Below are positions 52,473 through 61,293 of a stretch of DNA of 64,000 nt, piece after piece (position 1 is the first letter of the stretch; each line of letters opens with the position of its first letter). Source of the DNA: Paenibacillus marchantiae (GTDB lineage Bacteria; Bacillota; Bacilli; Paenibacillales; Paenibacillaceae). The translations under genes were made by a program, and so were the position numbers. The notes beneath the pieces were generated by a model. That model did no database searches, had not been told where the DNA came from, and was given only the letters and a program-made list of their open reading frames with translations. The stretch is from contig NZ_CP118270.1 of NCBI RefSeq assembly GCF_028771845.1, positions 5,642,001 to 5,706,000 of the forward strand, written 5' to 3'.

Positions 52473-52826
52473 TTAGAACCAATCGTCCTCTTCCTGCTGC
52501 TGACGCTCCAACTGTTTACGAATCGCTGCCTTCAGAGGGTCCTCCGGAACATGAACCGTCACCGATCCCCGCACCTTCGCCTGACATGACAGTCGAGTGC
52601 CTGCATCCAGCAGTGAACCTAGTTTACGCTTCTCCGCATCTGTTGGTGGATGCAGCGCTGCTAGATGTTCCGAATCTACTTTCACCTTACACATCAGGCA
52701 GGCTGCCTTTCCATCACATCGCGTTGCTATTTTAACCCCTGCACGGCGTGCAGCATTTAACAGCGTTACCCCTGGCTTTAGCCGAATCGTTTTATTTTGC
52801 GGTAAAAATGTAATATTGTAATCCAT
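52473..52826 (-). CDS. [2Fe-2S] ferredoxin
   Basis: About 117 aa. Plant/adrenodoxin-type beta-grasp fold with cluster ligands C-x5-C-x2-C (CDGKAACLMC) and a fourth Cys in LSCQAKV. AGGAGG lies 7 nt before the ATG at 52826 (a second ATG directly before it is an option). The C-terminal tail is charged (RKQLERQQQEEDDWF). Next to a nucleotidyltransferase-like gene, not found here in B. subtilis. Partner unknown. Confidence 0.85.
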   Translation of the reverse strand: MDYNITFLPQNKTIRLKPGVTLLNAARRAGVKIATRCDGKAACLMCKVKVDSEHLAALHPPTDAEKRKLGSLLDAGTRLSCQAKVRGSVTVHVPEDPLKAAIRKQLERQQQEEDDWF

Positions 52827-52842
52827 CATTCTTCCTCCTAAC

Positions 52843-53460
52843 TTACTGAGGCCATTCGAAGCCAACGAGCTCTTCCACTTCTGCTCTGAATCGGCTTGTC
52901 CATATATTTTGCTTCCCCAATAAAGTCATTAGAGGTTGATGTGATTCAGGCATCTGCCGAATCTGCCTTGCAATGGGTTCGTAACGATCGGCACGGCCTC
53001 TCATTAGATTGAACAACAGCTCATGAGCAAGCGGCATTAGACGCAATGTGTAAGAGCCTACTTTGGCTTCAGGTGCATACTCGGCCAATACATGCTCAAT
53101 TTCAATGCGGTACCAACTCTTACGTGACCACACTTCGAAACCCCCAACCAGTTCCAAGGCACAAGTCCCTACCTGATAATGACTGAGTAGCGAGGCATAA
53201 GGTCCCGTCTTATCTACGACAGGCTCGTCCAGTACCATTCCAGGCGCAGATTTATGCAGCAACTTCGCGGCGGTGATATCAGCGTAAATGTCAATATCTC
53301 TGGGAGCCAGCTGTAATTCCACCTGCTGGAGCAACAACCCACAGCTTCCCCCAAGCAGCCACGTATAAGGCTCTGCATCCCAAGCTTTCGCCGTTTCCAG
53401 CAAAGCCGCGTGTAATTCCGGATAGCGCTCTGTCCGATCCTCCGTTTCATGCGACCTCAT
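52843..53460 (-). CDS. Nucleotidyltransferase-fold protein
   Basis: A 205-aa protein. LLGGSCGLLLQ followed by PRDIDIYAD looks like the GGS...D-x-D core of a minimal nucleotidyltransferase (of the type seen in AbiEii/MNT or aminoglycoside-adenylyl families), residues ~35-60. The third Asp is not obvious. It could be a transferase or a catalytically dead member. It lies 16 nt before the ferredoxin gene and may be co-expressed with it. No antitoxin-like partner is seen. Confidence 0.6.
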   Translation of the reverse strand: MRSHETEDRTERYPELHAALLETAKAWDAEPYTWLLGGSCGLLLQQVELQLAPRDIDIYADITAAKLLHKSAPGMVLDEPVVDKTGPYASLLSHYQVGTCALELVGGFEVWSRKSWYRIEIEHVLAEYAPEAKVGSYTLRLMPLAHELLFNLMRGRADRYEPIARQIRQMPESHQPLMTLLGKQNIWTSRFRAEVEELVGFEWPQ

Positions 53461-53543
53461 CGGCTCACCTTCCCTTCATCCGTTTTCGTTGTGTCAGTTC
53501 TTATGATGTGTTTATGCGGATGTTATCTTTCAGGCGAGAAAGA

Positions 53544-53723
53544 TCAGGTCAGAGAAGCTATTCCGCCGAAAAGGCCAATCAGCATAATGAGAAAAGCGAT
53601 TAAAGAAAGAATGCCCCGTACAACGCCTTTCGTTTTGGAGCGAGCAAACGTAATTAGGAATACAGCTAGTCCCATAATGAGGATTGCGACCAATGAAAGC
53701 CACATCTTGTCCATCGCGTTCAT
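53544..53723 (-). CDS. yphE: Small DUF2768 membrane protein (YphE)
   Basis: A 59-aa protein with two transmembrane helices (LSLVAILIMGLAVFLITFA and GILSLIAFLIMLIGLFGG) joined by a short basic loop (RSKTKGVVR). It begins MNAMDKMW, like DUF2768 proteins. ATG at 53723; AAGGGGAG lies about 11 nt upstream. B. subtilis yphE lies between gpsA and yphF, the same order as here. Function unknown. Confidence 0.8.
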   Translation of the reverse strand: MNAMDKMWLSLVAILIMGLAVFLITFARSKTKGVVRGILSLIAFLIMLIGLFGGIASLT

Positions 53724-53811
53724 AATCCAGAGTTCTCCCCTTCAGTCCGTAATTCATCACTGACACTGTGACAATGCAACTATTATAACACGAAACATTG
53801 CTCAGCTTTCC

Positions 53812-53860
53812 AAAAAAAAGACAAAAAGCAAGCCGGCAAATGCCGACTTGTCTTTTTGTC
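53812..53860 (-). terminator. Very strong terminator after the spoVIF-like gene
   Basis: GACAAAAAG-CAAGTCGGCA pairs with TGCCGGCTTG-CTTTTTGTC, then eight T residues. A second palindrome (GATCGC-GCCTGCATGCAGGC-GATC, 53867-53890) sits between it and the stop codon. Confidence 0.95.
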
Positions 53861-53892
53861 TTGCTCGATCGCCTGCATGCAGGCGCGATCTA

Positions 53893-54168
53893 TTATTTTT
53901 TCATCATCATTTTCATTAATGATTCCATACTGTTTGGGTTTAATCCGCTTTTTTTGACGGCACTCACGATATCCTGAACTGTATCCTCAGATACCGGCAC
54001 TTTTGCCATGGCGGATACTTGCTTGATCAGTTGGCGCAACTGAGCTTCATTCTGCATGGTGGACGGTTTTACTGTACTCGCCAATTTCTTGACGGCACCT
54101 TCCGTAATCGATTTCCCTGTTTTTTTGTTGATCGCTTTCAGCGCTTCCTTGGAAATGTTGTTAGCCAT
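53893..54168 (-). CDS. Stage VI sporulation protein F-like
   Basis: A 91-aa all-helical protein ending in a Met/Lys run (LMKMMMKK). The layout (INKKTGKSI; VPVSEDTVQDIVSAVK) resembles SpoVIF/YjcC of B. subtilis, a small spore coat assembly regulator. ATG at 54168 after GGGGAG; a frame opening 7 codons earlier is rejected. Placed between gpsA and yphE. Confidence 0.7.
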   Translation of the reverse strand: MANNISKEALKAINKKTGKSITEGAVKKLASTVKPSTMQNEAQLRQLIKQVSAMAKVPVSEDTVQDIVSAVKKSGLNPNSMESLMKMMMKK

Positions 54169-54267
54169 TCGTCTCCCCTCCTCCGGCAATACTCATGTGT
54201 ATAATATGAGTGCACCGCAAAAAAGGTGAATAAGCTTCTCATTTCTGGAAAGCTGCCTACGCTACCA

Positions 54268-55308
54268 TCAGGAATGCCACTGCTCCCAGGTTTCAAGCGT
54301 CATGACTTCCATTTCGGTCTTGGGATCGCGTCCCATTAAAGCTTCAACCGCATCCCGCGGCTGTCTCTCCTGAAAAAGAACGTGATAAAGCTGATCTGCA
54401 ATCGGCATTTGCACACCATATTTCTGAGAAATGAAGTGGGCGGCCTGTGTGGTCCGAATTCCTTCCACAACCATGCCCATGGAATTCAATACATCGTCCA
54501 GCTTCTGTCCTTTGCCCAGCAAGGAACCTGCTCTCCAGTTACGACTGTGCTGACTAGTCGCGGTCACGACCAAATCACCGATCCCTGCAAGTCCGGAGAA
54601 CGTAAGCGGATTCGCCCCCATCTCCACACCGATGCGTGTGATCTCGGCCAGCCCGCGTGTTAGCAACGCTGCTTTGGCATTATCACCAAAGTTAAGGCCG
54701 TCTGACATACCTGCTCCCAGCGCGATAATATTTTTAAACGCTCCCGCCAATTCTACACCGATCATATCTCGATTCGTGTACACACGGAAATAAGCATTCA
54801 TAAATAAACCTTGGGCGGCCTCGGCAGAAGCTTTATCCAGTGATGCCACAACAACCGTCGTTGGGCAACGCTTAACCACTTCTTCCGCATGGCTTGGACC
54901 AGAAAGTACAACGATATGTCCTTCTTCACATTCAAGTTCTTCCGAAATGACTGTGGACATGCGTTTTAGACTTTCTGTCTCAAATCCCTTGGTTGCATGA
55001 ATGATTAACATTTCCGGTTTGTAATAGGCCTTAAGCTGATGAGCAACCGAACGCATCGCCGATGAAGGAGCAACAATTAACACAGCAGAAGCCCCTTCTA
55101 CTGCCGTCGCCATATCCGTGGTTGCCTGAATACGAGGTGACAGCTCTGCATCGGGAAGGAAGCGTTGGTTTGTATGTTTATTATTGATTTCTGTGGCCTG
55201 GTCTTCACCACGTGTCCACATGATCACATCCAGTTGATTGGCAGCTAATACACTGGCAAGTGCAGTACCCCAACTGCCCGCAACCAGAACAGCAACTTTT
55301 TTAGACAA
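54268..55308 (-). CDS. gpsA: Glycerol-3-phosphate dehydrogenase [NAD(P)+]
   Basis: About 346 aa. It makes glycerol-3-phosphate for phospholipids. The start is TTG at 55308 with GAGGGGG upstream; the open frame before it overlaps plsY and has no homology signs. The first glycine of the usual G-x-G-x2-G loop is Val here (VLVAGSWGTALA). The catalytic Lys is in HATKGFE, and GNNAK-like FGDNAKAALLTRG is present. Overlaps plsY by 8 nt. Confidence 0.95.
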   Translation of the reverse strand: MSKKVAVLVAGSWGTALASVLAANQLDVIMWTRGEDQATEINNKHTNQRFLPDAELSPRIQATTDMATAVEGASAVLIVAPSSAMRSVAHQLKAYYKPEMLIIHATKGFETESLKRMSTVISEELECEEGHIVVLSGPSHAEEVVKRCPTTVVVASLDKASAEAAQGLFMNAYFRVYTNRDMIGVELAGAFKNIIALGAGMSDGLNFGDNAKAALLTRGLAEITRIGVEMGANPLTFSGLAGIGDLVVTATSQHSRNWRAGSLLGKGQKLDDVLNSMGMVVEGIRTTQAAHFISQKYGVQMPIADQLYHVLFQERQPRDAVEALMGRDPKTEMEVMTLETWEQWHS

Positions 55309-55924
55309 CGCGTTTTCCCCCTCCAGGGCTTTTCGATCCCAATTTATTTTCCTGTCCTTTGGCGAGCTTCGCAATATTGGTACGATGTCTCCAGAACGCA
55401 AACAGACAAATAATCAGACTTCCCCAGAAGATACTCATCGAATATCCGGGTAACACAAGGATGAAGAGCGGTGTCAAAGCTACAAAAATAAGGGAACCCA
55501 ATGAAACATATCGTGTCAATACGATGGACAGGATGGCAAATACACCGGCGCATAGCGCAGGAATAAGTGCAAGAGTTACGAGCACACCGATCGCTGTCGC
55601 AATTCCTTTTCCTCCGCGAAAACGGAAGTACAGCGGCCAGTTATGTCCTGCAATGGCAGCTATACCACTGAGTGCAGGAATCCAATCGGAACCATTGCTG
55701 AACCAAACCCCAATCCAAACGGCCGCAATACCTTTGAGTACATCCAACAGCAGTACCAGAATTGCCGGTCCTTTACCCAATATCCGCAAAGTATTGGTAG
55801 CCCCTGCATTTCCGCTTCCGTGTTGACGGATATCGATCCCCCGTAGTGCTTTTGCAAGGAGGACACTAAAGCTGATTGAACCGAGCAGATAGCTCAGTAC
55901 AATCGCTGCGATTTGTAAAATCAC
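55301..55924 (-). CDS. plsY: Acyl-phosphate:glycerol-3-phosphate acyltransferase
   Basis: A 207-aa membrane enzyme adding the first acyl chain to glycerol-3-phosphate. Family motifs: YLLGSISFSVLLAK, GSGNAGATNTLR, and FRGGKGIATAIG, with five or so membrane helices. Coupled to gpsA, which makes its substrate. Confidence 0.95.
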   Translation of the reverse strand: MILQIAAIVLSYLLGSISFSVLLAKALRGIDIRQHGSGNAGATNTLRILGKGPAILVLLLDVLKGIAAVWIGVWFSNGSDWIPALSGIAAIAGHNWPLYFRFRGGKGIATAIGVLVTLALIPALCAGVFAILSIVLTRYVSLGSLIFVALTPLFILVLPGYSMSIFWGSLIICLFAFWRHRTNIAKLAKGQENKLGSKSPGGGKRVV

Positions 55925-55935
55925 AAACTTCTCCC

Positions 55936-57258
55936 CTAACCTTCGTCGGACTTCCTCCGAGTAAATATGCGAATTGGCGTCCCTTCAAAATCAAACGCTG
56001 CACGAATTTTATTCTCCAGGTAACGTTCGTAAGAAAAGTGCATCAATTCAGGATCGTTCACAAAAATAACCATGGTCGGAGGTTTAACTGCAACCTGAGT
56101 CACATAGTTGATTCTCATTCTGCGTCCTTTATCTGTTGGTGGCGGATTAATAGCCACTGCATCAGATACTACATCGTTAAGCAGATGCGTCTGAACACGC
56201 ATAGTATGCTGCTGTGCTACACGTTGCACAACAGGCAACAATTTTTGTAAGCGTTGTTTTGTCTTGGCTGACAAAAATACAACCGGAGCGTAAGTCATAA
56301 ACAGGAAATGATCCCGAATTTTTTTCTCAAACTCATTCATTGTTTTATCAGACTTCTCTACAACGTCCCATTTGTTCACAACAAACATGGAAGCTTTACC
56401 TGCTTCGAATGCATAACCTGCAATATGCTTGTCCTGCTCAATAATGCCTTCTTCGCCATTAATTACAATCAGAACAACATCTGCACGCTCAATGGCACGC
56501 ATCGCACGCATTACGCTGTATTTCTCCGTGGTTTCATAGACTTTACCACGTTTACGCATACCTGCTGTATCAATCAGCACATAGCGCTGACCGTCTTTTT
56601 CAAACGGTGTATCGATTGCATCCCGCGTCGTACCAGCAACATCACTGACAATAACACGTTCCTCGCCCAAAATGGCATTCACCAATGAAGATTTACCCAC
56701 GTTAGGACGTCCGATCAGAGCTACACGAATGACATCGTCATCGTAAGTCTCTTCCTCAAGTTCAGGCAATTTCTCTACGATGGCATCGAGCAAATCACCT
56801 ACACCTGTACCATGACTTCCCGATACTCCGATTGGATCACCAAATCCAAATCCATAAAACTCATAAATGAGCTCACTGCGCCCGATATTATCCACTTTGT
56901 TAACGGCTACAACGATAGGCTTACCTGAGCGGTACAACATCTCTGCGACTTCTTCATCAGATTGCGTAATCCCTGCTTTTGCATCACACATGAATACAAT
57001 AACATCCGCTTCTTCAATGGCGAGCTCTGCCTGCATCCGGATTGATTTTAAAATGACGTCCTCGCCGTCGATTTCGATACCACCTGTATCGATAATGCTA
57101 AATGGTTTACCGTTCCATTCGCCGATTCCGTAGATACGGTCACGGGTAATGCCCGGCTTGTCTTCCACAATGGCCAATCTGTCGCCGATGATCCGATTAA
57201 AAATGGTGGATTTGCCCACATTCGGTCGCCCGACAATTGCCACAACGGGTCTTGCCAT
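55936..57258 (-). CDS. der: Ribosome-assembly GTPase Der
   Basis: A 440-aa protein with two GTPase domains in tandem: GRPNVGKST with DTGG, and GRPNVGKSS with DTAG, each with NKVD or NKWD, then the KH-like domain (INYVTQVAVKPP). Needed for 50S assembly. ATG at 57258. An extended -10 (TGCTATGAT, 57294-57302) after the S1 terminator is a likely promoter. Confidence 0.97.
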   Translation of the reverse strand: MARPVVAIVGRPNVGKSTIFNRIIGDRLAIVEDKPGITRDRIYGIGEWNGKPFSIIDTGGIEIDGEDVILKSIRMQAELAIEEADVIVFMCDAKAGITQSDEEVAEMLYRSGKPIVVAVNKVDNIGRSELIYEFYGFGFGDPIGVSGSHGTGVGDLLDAIVEKLPELEEETYDDDVIRVALIGRPNVGKSSLVNAILGEERVIVSDVAGTTRDAIDTPFEKDGQRYVLIDTAGMRKRGKVYETTEKYSVMRAMRAIERADVVLIVINGEEGIIEQDKHIAGYAFEAGKASMFVVNKWDVVEKSDKTMNEFEKKIRDHFLFMTYAPVVFLSAKTKQRLQKLLPVVQRVAQQHTMRVQTHLLNDVVSDAVAINPPPTDKGRRMRINYVTQVAVKPPTMVIFVNDPELMHFSYERYLENKIRAAFDFEGTPIRIFTRRKSDEG

Positions 57259-57342
57259 ACATTCCACTCCTCCTGTCCATACTTACGATACTCATCATAG
57301 CAAAAAACGCCTGTCTTGGCTAACGTTTCATGCCGTTATACT

Positions 57343-57383
57343 CGCAATAAAAACAATCGGCGAACCCGCTGGGGCTCGCCGAT
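57343..57383 (-). terminator. S1-gene terminator
   Basis: ATCGGCGAGCCC and GGGTTCGCCGAT around CAGC, then TGTTTTTATT on the minus strand. Confidence 0.9.
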
Positions 57384-57442
57384 CTTGCTTTTATTGTTCA
57401 GCAAAATATGCAGTATATAACTAAGAACCATGCATTTATAAC

Positions 57443-58657
57443 TTATTTGAATTTGCTGAGTTTGTCACCGAAGCGCTCGCCGAGCGTGATGCTCAGACCT
57501 TGATTGCTCAAGGAAACGTTCGGGTTGTTGATTTCTTCACGTGGAGCATTGTTTCTTGCAGGTCTTTCTGATTTTGGCGCTTGAGCAGGAGCTTCTTCAG
57601 TTTCCTTGATGCTCAGGCTTACACGTTGCTCAGAAGGATTCATGTCCAAGATTTTAACTTGAACTTCTTGTCCTTCTTTCAATACTTCGTGCGGAGTGCC
57701 AATATGTTTGTGGGAGATTTGCGAAATATGCACAAGTCCCTCAACACCAGGAGCGATTTCAACAAAAGCACCGAAGTCAACCAGACGTTTTACAACACCT
57801 GTTACGATATCGCTAGAGTTGAATTTGTCGCCAGCTGTTTCCCAAGGACCTGGTTGAACAGCTTTCATGCTCAGGCTGATTTTACCTTTTTCAGGATCAA
57901 CTTTCAGCACTTTTACGTTTACTTTATCGCCTTCAGACAGAACGTCCGATGGTTTGTCAACGTGTGTCCAAGCGAGCTCAGATACGTGAACCAATCCGTC
58001 TACTCCGCCTACATCAACGAAAGCACCGAATTGAGTCAAGCGTTGTACCGTACCTTCGATCACTTGACCTTCTTGCAAACCAGCCATAACAGTAGCTTTG
58101 TTTGCTTCGAATTCTTGCTCCAGTACGTCTTTTTGGGAAAGGATCACTTTGTTGTTCTCACGGTCGATCTCTTTCACTTTAACACGCAATGTGCGTCCTT
58201 TGTAATCGCTGAAATCTTCAACGAAATGGCGCTCTACCATGGAAGCAGGGATAAATCCGCGAACGCCCACGTCTGCTACCAGACCGCCTTTAACAACGTC
58301 ACCTACAACAACTTCGAATACGTCTTGGTCTTCAAAATGCTTTTGCAATTGATCCCAAGCGTTTTCGCTGTCGATTGCACGTTTGGACAAAACGAGTTTT
58401 TCTTTCTCGTCGTCGATGCTAAGTACTTTAGCTTCAACTTCTTGTCCAACTTCAACTGCATCAGACGCGCTGTCTACGTGTAGGGAAGACAGTTCACGAA
58501 TTGGAATTACACCGTCATATTTATATCCAATGCTCACATAGGCTTGGTTATCTTCCAATTTGACGATGGTTCCTTTTACGGTATCTCCTTTTTTCAAGGA
58601 AACGAATTGATCCAACTCATCTTGGGTTGCTTCTTGATTTTTCATTTCTTCCGACAT
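57443..58657 (-). CDS. ypfD: 30S ribosomal protein S1-like protein (YpfD)
   Basis: A 404-aa protein with four S1 RNA-binding repeats, each beginning GDTVKGTIVKLEDNQAYVSIG-, GDVVKGGLVADVGVRGFIP-, GQVIEGTVQRLTQFGAFVDVG- or SDIVTGVVKRLVDFGAFVEI-like. The acidic N-terminus (MSEEMKNQEATQDELDQ) is short, and the tail is disordered. ATG at 58657 with GAGGAGG upstream. Shorter than the six-repeat E. coli S1, typical of Firmicutes. Confidence 0.93.
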   Translation of the reverse strand: MSEEMKNQEATQDELDQFVSLKKGDTVKGTIVKLEDNQAYVSIGYKYDGVIPIRELSSLHVDSASDAVEVGQEVEAKVLSIDDEKEKLVLSKRAIDSENAWDQLQKHFEDQDVFEVVVGDVVKGGLVADVGVRGFIPASMVERHFVEDFSDYKGRTLRVKVKEIDRENNKVILSQKDVLEQEFEANKATVMAGLQEGQVIEGTVQRLTQFGAFVDVGGVDGLVHVSELAWTHVDKPSDVLSEGDKVNVKVLKVDPEKGKISLSMKAVQPGPWETAGDKFNSSDIVTGVVKRLVDFGAFVEIAPGVEGLVHISQISHKHIGTPHEVLKEGQEVQVKILDMNPSEQRVSLSIKETEEAPAQAPKSERPARNNAPREEINNPNVSLSNQGLSITLGERFGDKLSKFK

Positions 58658-58799
58658 GTCAAATACCCTCCTCAATTCAAAAACCCCATTATATTCAAAC
58701 CTGCCTGTAGCAGAGTTCAAAACACTTTCATCGCTGAATGAACATCCTTAGCTTCCCTCAAAAATATGGAAACATGCACTCAGCAGTCTGACGATGCCG

Positions 58800-59387
58800 T
58801 TATTTGCTCGGCACGCCTGTTTGCACCATTTCGTTAATTTTGGACATAATCTTCTCCGTCGCTCTTTCCAGCGCATCGCCGGAAGGATCTTCCTTGAACT
58901 CGTCCAAATTCACTGGTGCTCCATAAACTACTTTCATCTTACGAAAAACCTTGTAGTTACCGATAATAGCAGTAGGAATAACTGTAGCACCACTTCGGAG
59001 AGCGAAGCTCGCTGCCCCTTTTTTGCCGATGCCTCCATCATTGTGTCGGCTTCCCGAAGGGAAAATGCCAAGCACTTCACCACCACGCAAAATGTTGAGT
59101 GAGGTCTTGATGGATTCCTTGCTGACGCCTCCACGTTTAACAGGGAAAGCGCCTACGGCTTTGATAATTCGGCCAAACACCGGAATATCAAACAATTCGC
59201 TTTTGGCCATGAAGCGCACCTGACGACGAATCTTGATACCAACCGTTGGAGGATCAAAGTTACTGATATGATTGGAACATAAAAGTACGCCGCCTTCTTT
59301 CGGGATGTTCTCCCGTCCAACTGCCTCTAGGCGGAAAAGAATGGTGTAAATGATCCGCAGTAATGTGCTGCAAAATGTGTAAATCAT
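58800..59387 (-). CDS. plsC: 1-acyl-sn-glycerol-3-phosphate acyltransferase
   Basis: About 195 aa. Motif I is SNHISNFD (NH-x4-D). Motif III normally reads FPEGTR; here it is FPSGSRHNDG, with Ser for the substrate-binding Glu. Motif with P (ATVIPTAIIG) is present. A membrane helix opens the protein. The ATG overlaps the cmk stop (ATGA). It likely makes phosphatidic acid, after PlsY. Confidence 0.88.
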   Translation of the reverse strand: MIYTFCSTLLRIIYTILFRLEAVGRENIPKEGGVLLCSNHISNFDPPTVGIKIRRQVRFMAKSELFDIPVFGRIIKAVGAFPVKRGGVSKESIKTSLNILRGGEVLGIFPSGSRHNDGGIGKKGAASFALRSGATVIPTAIIGNYKVFRKMKVVYGAPVNLDEFKEDPSGDALERATEKIMSKINEMVQTGVPSK

Positions 59388-60088
59388 AGACCGATCTCTC
59401 CTCTGACCATTGTGCAATAAGACACGATTTTGTCAACCACTTCATGGATGCTCATCTCGGTTGTATCGAGCACTGTAGCGTCCTCAGCACAACGAAGCGG
59501 GGATATTTCCCGACTTTCATCCAATTTGTCACGGGTGGCAATGTCTCGCTCAAGTTGCTGCAACGTCAGTCCTTCTGAGGGGTCCAGTTCTTTGAAGCGG
59601 CGAAGTGCACGCTCTTCCACACTGGCAGTCATGAAGATTTTCACTTCCGCGTCGGGCAATACTGTCGTTCCGATATCGCGTCCATCCATGACGACGCCCT
59701 TGCGCAAAGCCATTTGCCGCTGTGTATCCACCAATTGCGTACGCAGCCCCTCGATTTGCGCATATCGGGACACGATTCCCGTCACTTCACGGGAGCGGAT
59801 TTCCGAGGTTACATCTTCCCCATTACAGAACACTTTCTGTCCGTCGGGATCCGGTTGTAAATCAATGACCAGCTTTTGGGTTTCCTGAAGCACCTCTGGC
59901 ACATCTTCCGGTGAAATACCTTTTCGAAGCATATGCAAGGTTACCGCACGGTACATCGCGCCAGTATCGACGTATATATACGCGAGCGCCTCTGCAACCA
60001 ATCGGGCCACCGTGCTTTTCCCGGCACCGGCAGGTCCGTCAATTGCAACGTTCATCTTCCCGTTCTCTGATGTGTTCTGGCTTGCCAA
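59384..60088 (-). CDS. cmk: Cytidylate kinase
   Basis: About 234 aa from a TTG at 60088, with GAGGAGG nine bases upstream; the ATG at 60055 lacks a good site. Walker A GPAGAGKST, the YVDTGAMYRA and VMDGRDIGT motifs identify CMP/dCMP kinase. Coupled to plsC. In front lies a terminator hairpin only ~20 nt before the ribosome site, inside the predicted leader (see 60117-60180). Confidence 0.95.
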   Translation of the reverse strand: MASQNTSENGKMNVAIDGPAGAGKSTVARLVAEALAYIYVDTGAMYRAVTLHMLRKGISPEDVPEVLQETQKLVIDLQPDPDGQKVFCNGEDVTSEIRSREVTGIVSRYAQIEGLRTQLVDTQRQMALRKGVVMDGRDIGTTVLPDAEVKIFMTASVEERALRRFKELDPSEGLTLQQLERDIATRDKLDESREISPLRCAEDATVLDTTEMSIHEVVDKIVSYCTMVRGEIGL

Positions 60089-60116
60089 CGGGGCATTCCT
60101 CCTCAAACGATAAGCC

Positions 60117-60180
60117 TCAATAAAAAAACAGGCATTGCCTGCATCGTCAAAATTATACCACACTATACACATGGATGCAA
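60117..60180 (-). promoter_or_regulatory. cmk promoter reading directly into a terminator hairpin
   Basis: TTGCAT, 17 nt, TATAAT (60180 to 60152). About 3-5 nt after the predicted start the RNA forms GCAGGC/GCCTGT and a U7 run (60121-60143). The hairpin ends the upstream gene's transcript but sits at the very 5' end of the cmk mRNA. Confidence 0.7.
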
Positions 60181-60200
60181 AAACAGACAAATCAGTGATG

Positions 60201-60416
60201 CTATTGTTCGTGTACCGTTTGCATCTGAATTGGTGTTCCTTCCAGCCGATCAATGGAGGTCATATTCTTTTTCATATCAGGCACAAGAAGTAATAACTGA
60301 TAGATCACAAGCAGAACAAGAAGAGCTGTAATCAGCATCAAAGCCCTTCTTTCCATTCGCTTGGATAAAACATAATATAGGCGCTCGTATCTGCGGGATG
60401 CATGGCGATTGTTCAC
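60201..60416 (-). CDS. ypfB: Small membrane protein YpfB-like
   Basis: About 71 aa from a GTG at 60416 (CGGAGG 8 nt upstream). A basic start (NNRHASRRYERLYYVLSKRMERR) is followed by one membrane helix (ALMLITALLVLLVIYQLLLLV) and a short outside tail. Placed between motI and cmk as in B. subtilis, where ypfB is a small protein of unknown role. The basic N-terminus should face the cytoplasm. Confidence 0.7.
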   Translation of the reverse strand: MNNRHASRRYERLYYVLSKRMERRALMLITALLVLLVIYQLLLLVPDMKKNMTSIDRLEGTPIQMQTVHEQ

Positions 60417-60485
60417 AAGCTGAACCTCCGTTTTTCCATTACAGTGCCCACCACTGTCCCTTTCTATCCCAGACAATCACCATCT

Positions 60486-61154
60486 TTATTTCGTTCGATA
60501 ATCCAATTGCCGTTCAAAACAAAACTTGATGATCTTTTGTCGTTCCGAATCTGTAATCTGCACAAACTTTAACATGCATAGCTGTCTGCCTGTTTCCAGT
60601 GTTTTGATCCGTACCACTTCAGCTTCAAAGTTCGCATGTTCAATCGCTGCATTCCGATAAGGAATAAGCAACCAGCATTTCAGCTTTTGCCCTTCCGCAA
60701 TAGCAAAACTGGGTTCCCCATAAATGGACAATCCCCCGCCGCCAATATCTTCAGTCAAGCCCACGGCTCGGGTAAGATCTTCACCCTGAATAGCCATTTC
60801 AAGATTTGCATGAACACGCAGAAAACTGCGACGCTGGATTTTGGTGATGTCGTCCGGCAAGGGCTTGCGAATTCGTACAAGCCGAACTACATCTTCTTCA
60901 AATCCAGTCACATACGTGTTGAAATAATGACGAACCCCGTCTTCCGTAATATAAGAAATGGACAATTCCTCACCAAAAAACAACCTTTTCAACCGACTGC
61001 TTCCCTGTTGCATCGGGACTTCGATCAGAAAACTGTTTTCATCCACATCCGCTATGCGTGATTTATATTCTTTGCTTTCCTCTTTTTCATCTGCAGAGGC
61101 AATCTGGATGTATAAAACTTCATTTATTTTGGGAAACAAGCTGTTCACCGCCAC
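60486..61154 (-). CDS. motI: c-di-GMP-binding PilZ protein, flagellar brake (YpfA/MotI-like)
   Basis: About 222 aa. The N-terminal YcgR-like domain (about 1-100) precedes a PilZ domain with QRRSFLRV (RR-x3-R, c-di-GMP binding) and EDIGGGGLSIYG in place of the usual D/N-x-S-x2-G. It should slow the flagellar motor when c-di-GMP is high. Promoter TTCACT, 16 nt, TATAAT at 61192-61219. The start is unsure: GTG at 61154 has a poor site, TTG at 61139 has AAGGTGG upstream. Confidence 0.88.
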   Translation of the reverse strand: MAVNSLFPKINEVLYIQIASADEKEESKEYKSRIADVDENSFLIEVPMQQGSSRLKRLFFGEELSISYITEDGVRHYFNTYVTGFEEDVVRLVRIRKPLPDDITKIQRRSFLRVHANLEMAIQGEDLTRAVGLTEDIGGGGLSIYGEPSFAIAEGQKLKCWLLIPYRNAAIEHANFEAEVVRIKTLETGRQLCMLKFVQITDSERQKIIKFCFERQLDYRTK

Positions 61155-61223
61155 CTTAGCTTTTTATCTTCGTATCGTATGTACAAGGACTATTATACCA
61201 TGACCTTTCTCATAGTGAACAAC

Positions 61224-61248
61224 AAAAAACAGACCACCACGTGGTCTG
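61224..61248 (-). terminator. ypeB terminator
   Basis: CAGACCAC and GTGGTCTG around a three-base loop, then six T residues on the minus strand. Confidence 0.93.
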
Positions 61249-61293
61249 CTCCGTAATCTATTTACACTTCAACAGGCTGCCGGCTTCTTAGTG

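Noticed and set aside
57581..58483. 300-aa plus-strand frame over the S1 gene
   Set aside because: Antisense shadow caused by the codon bias of the S1 repeats; Phe/Asn/Cys-rich product without a family.
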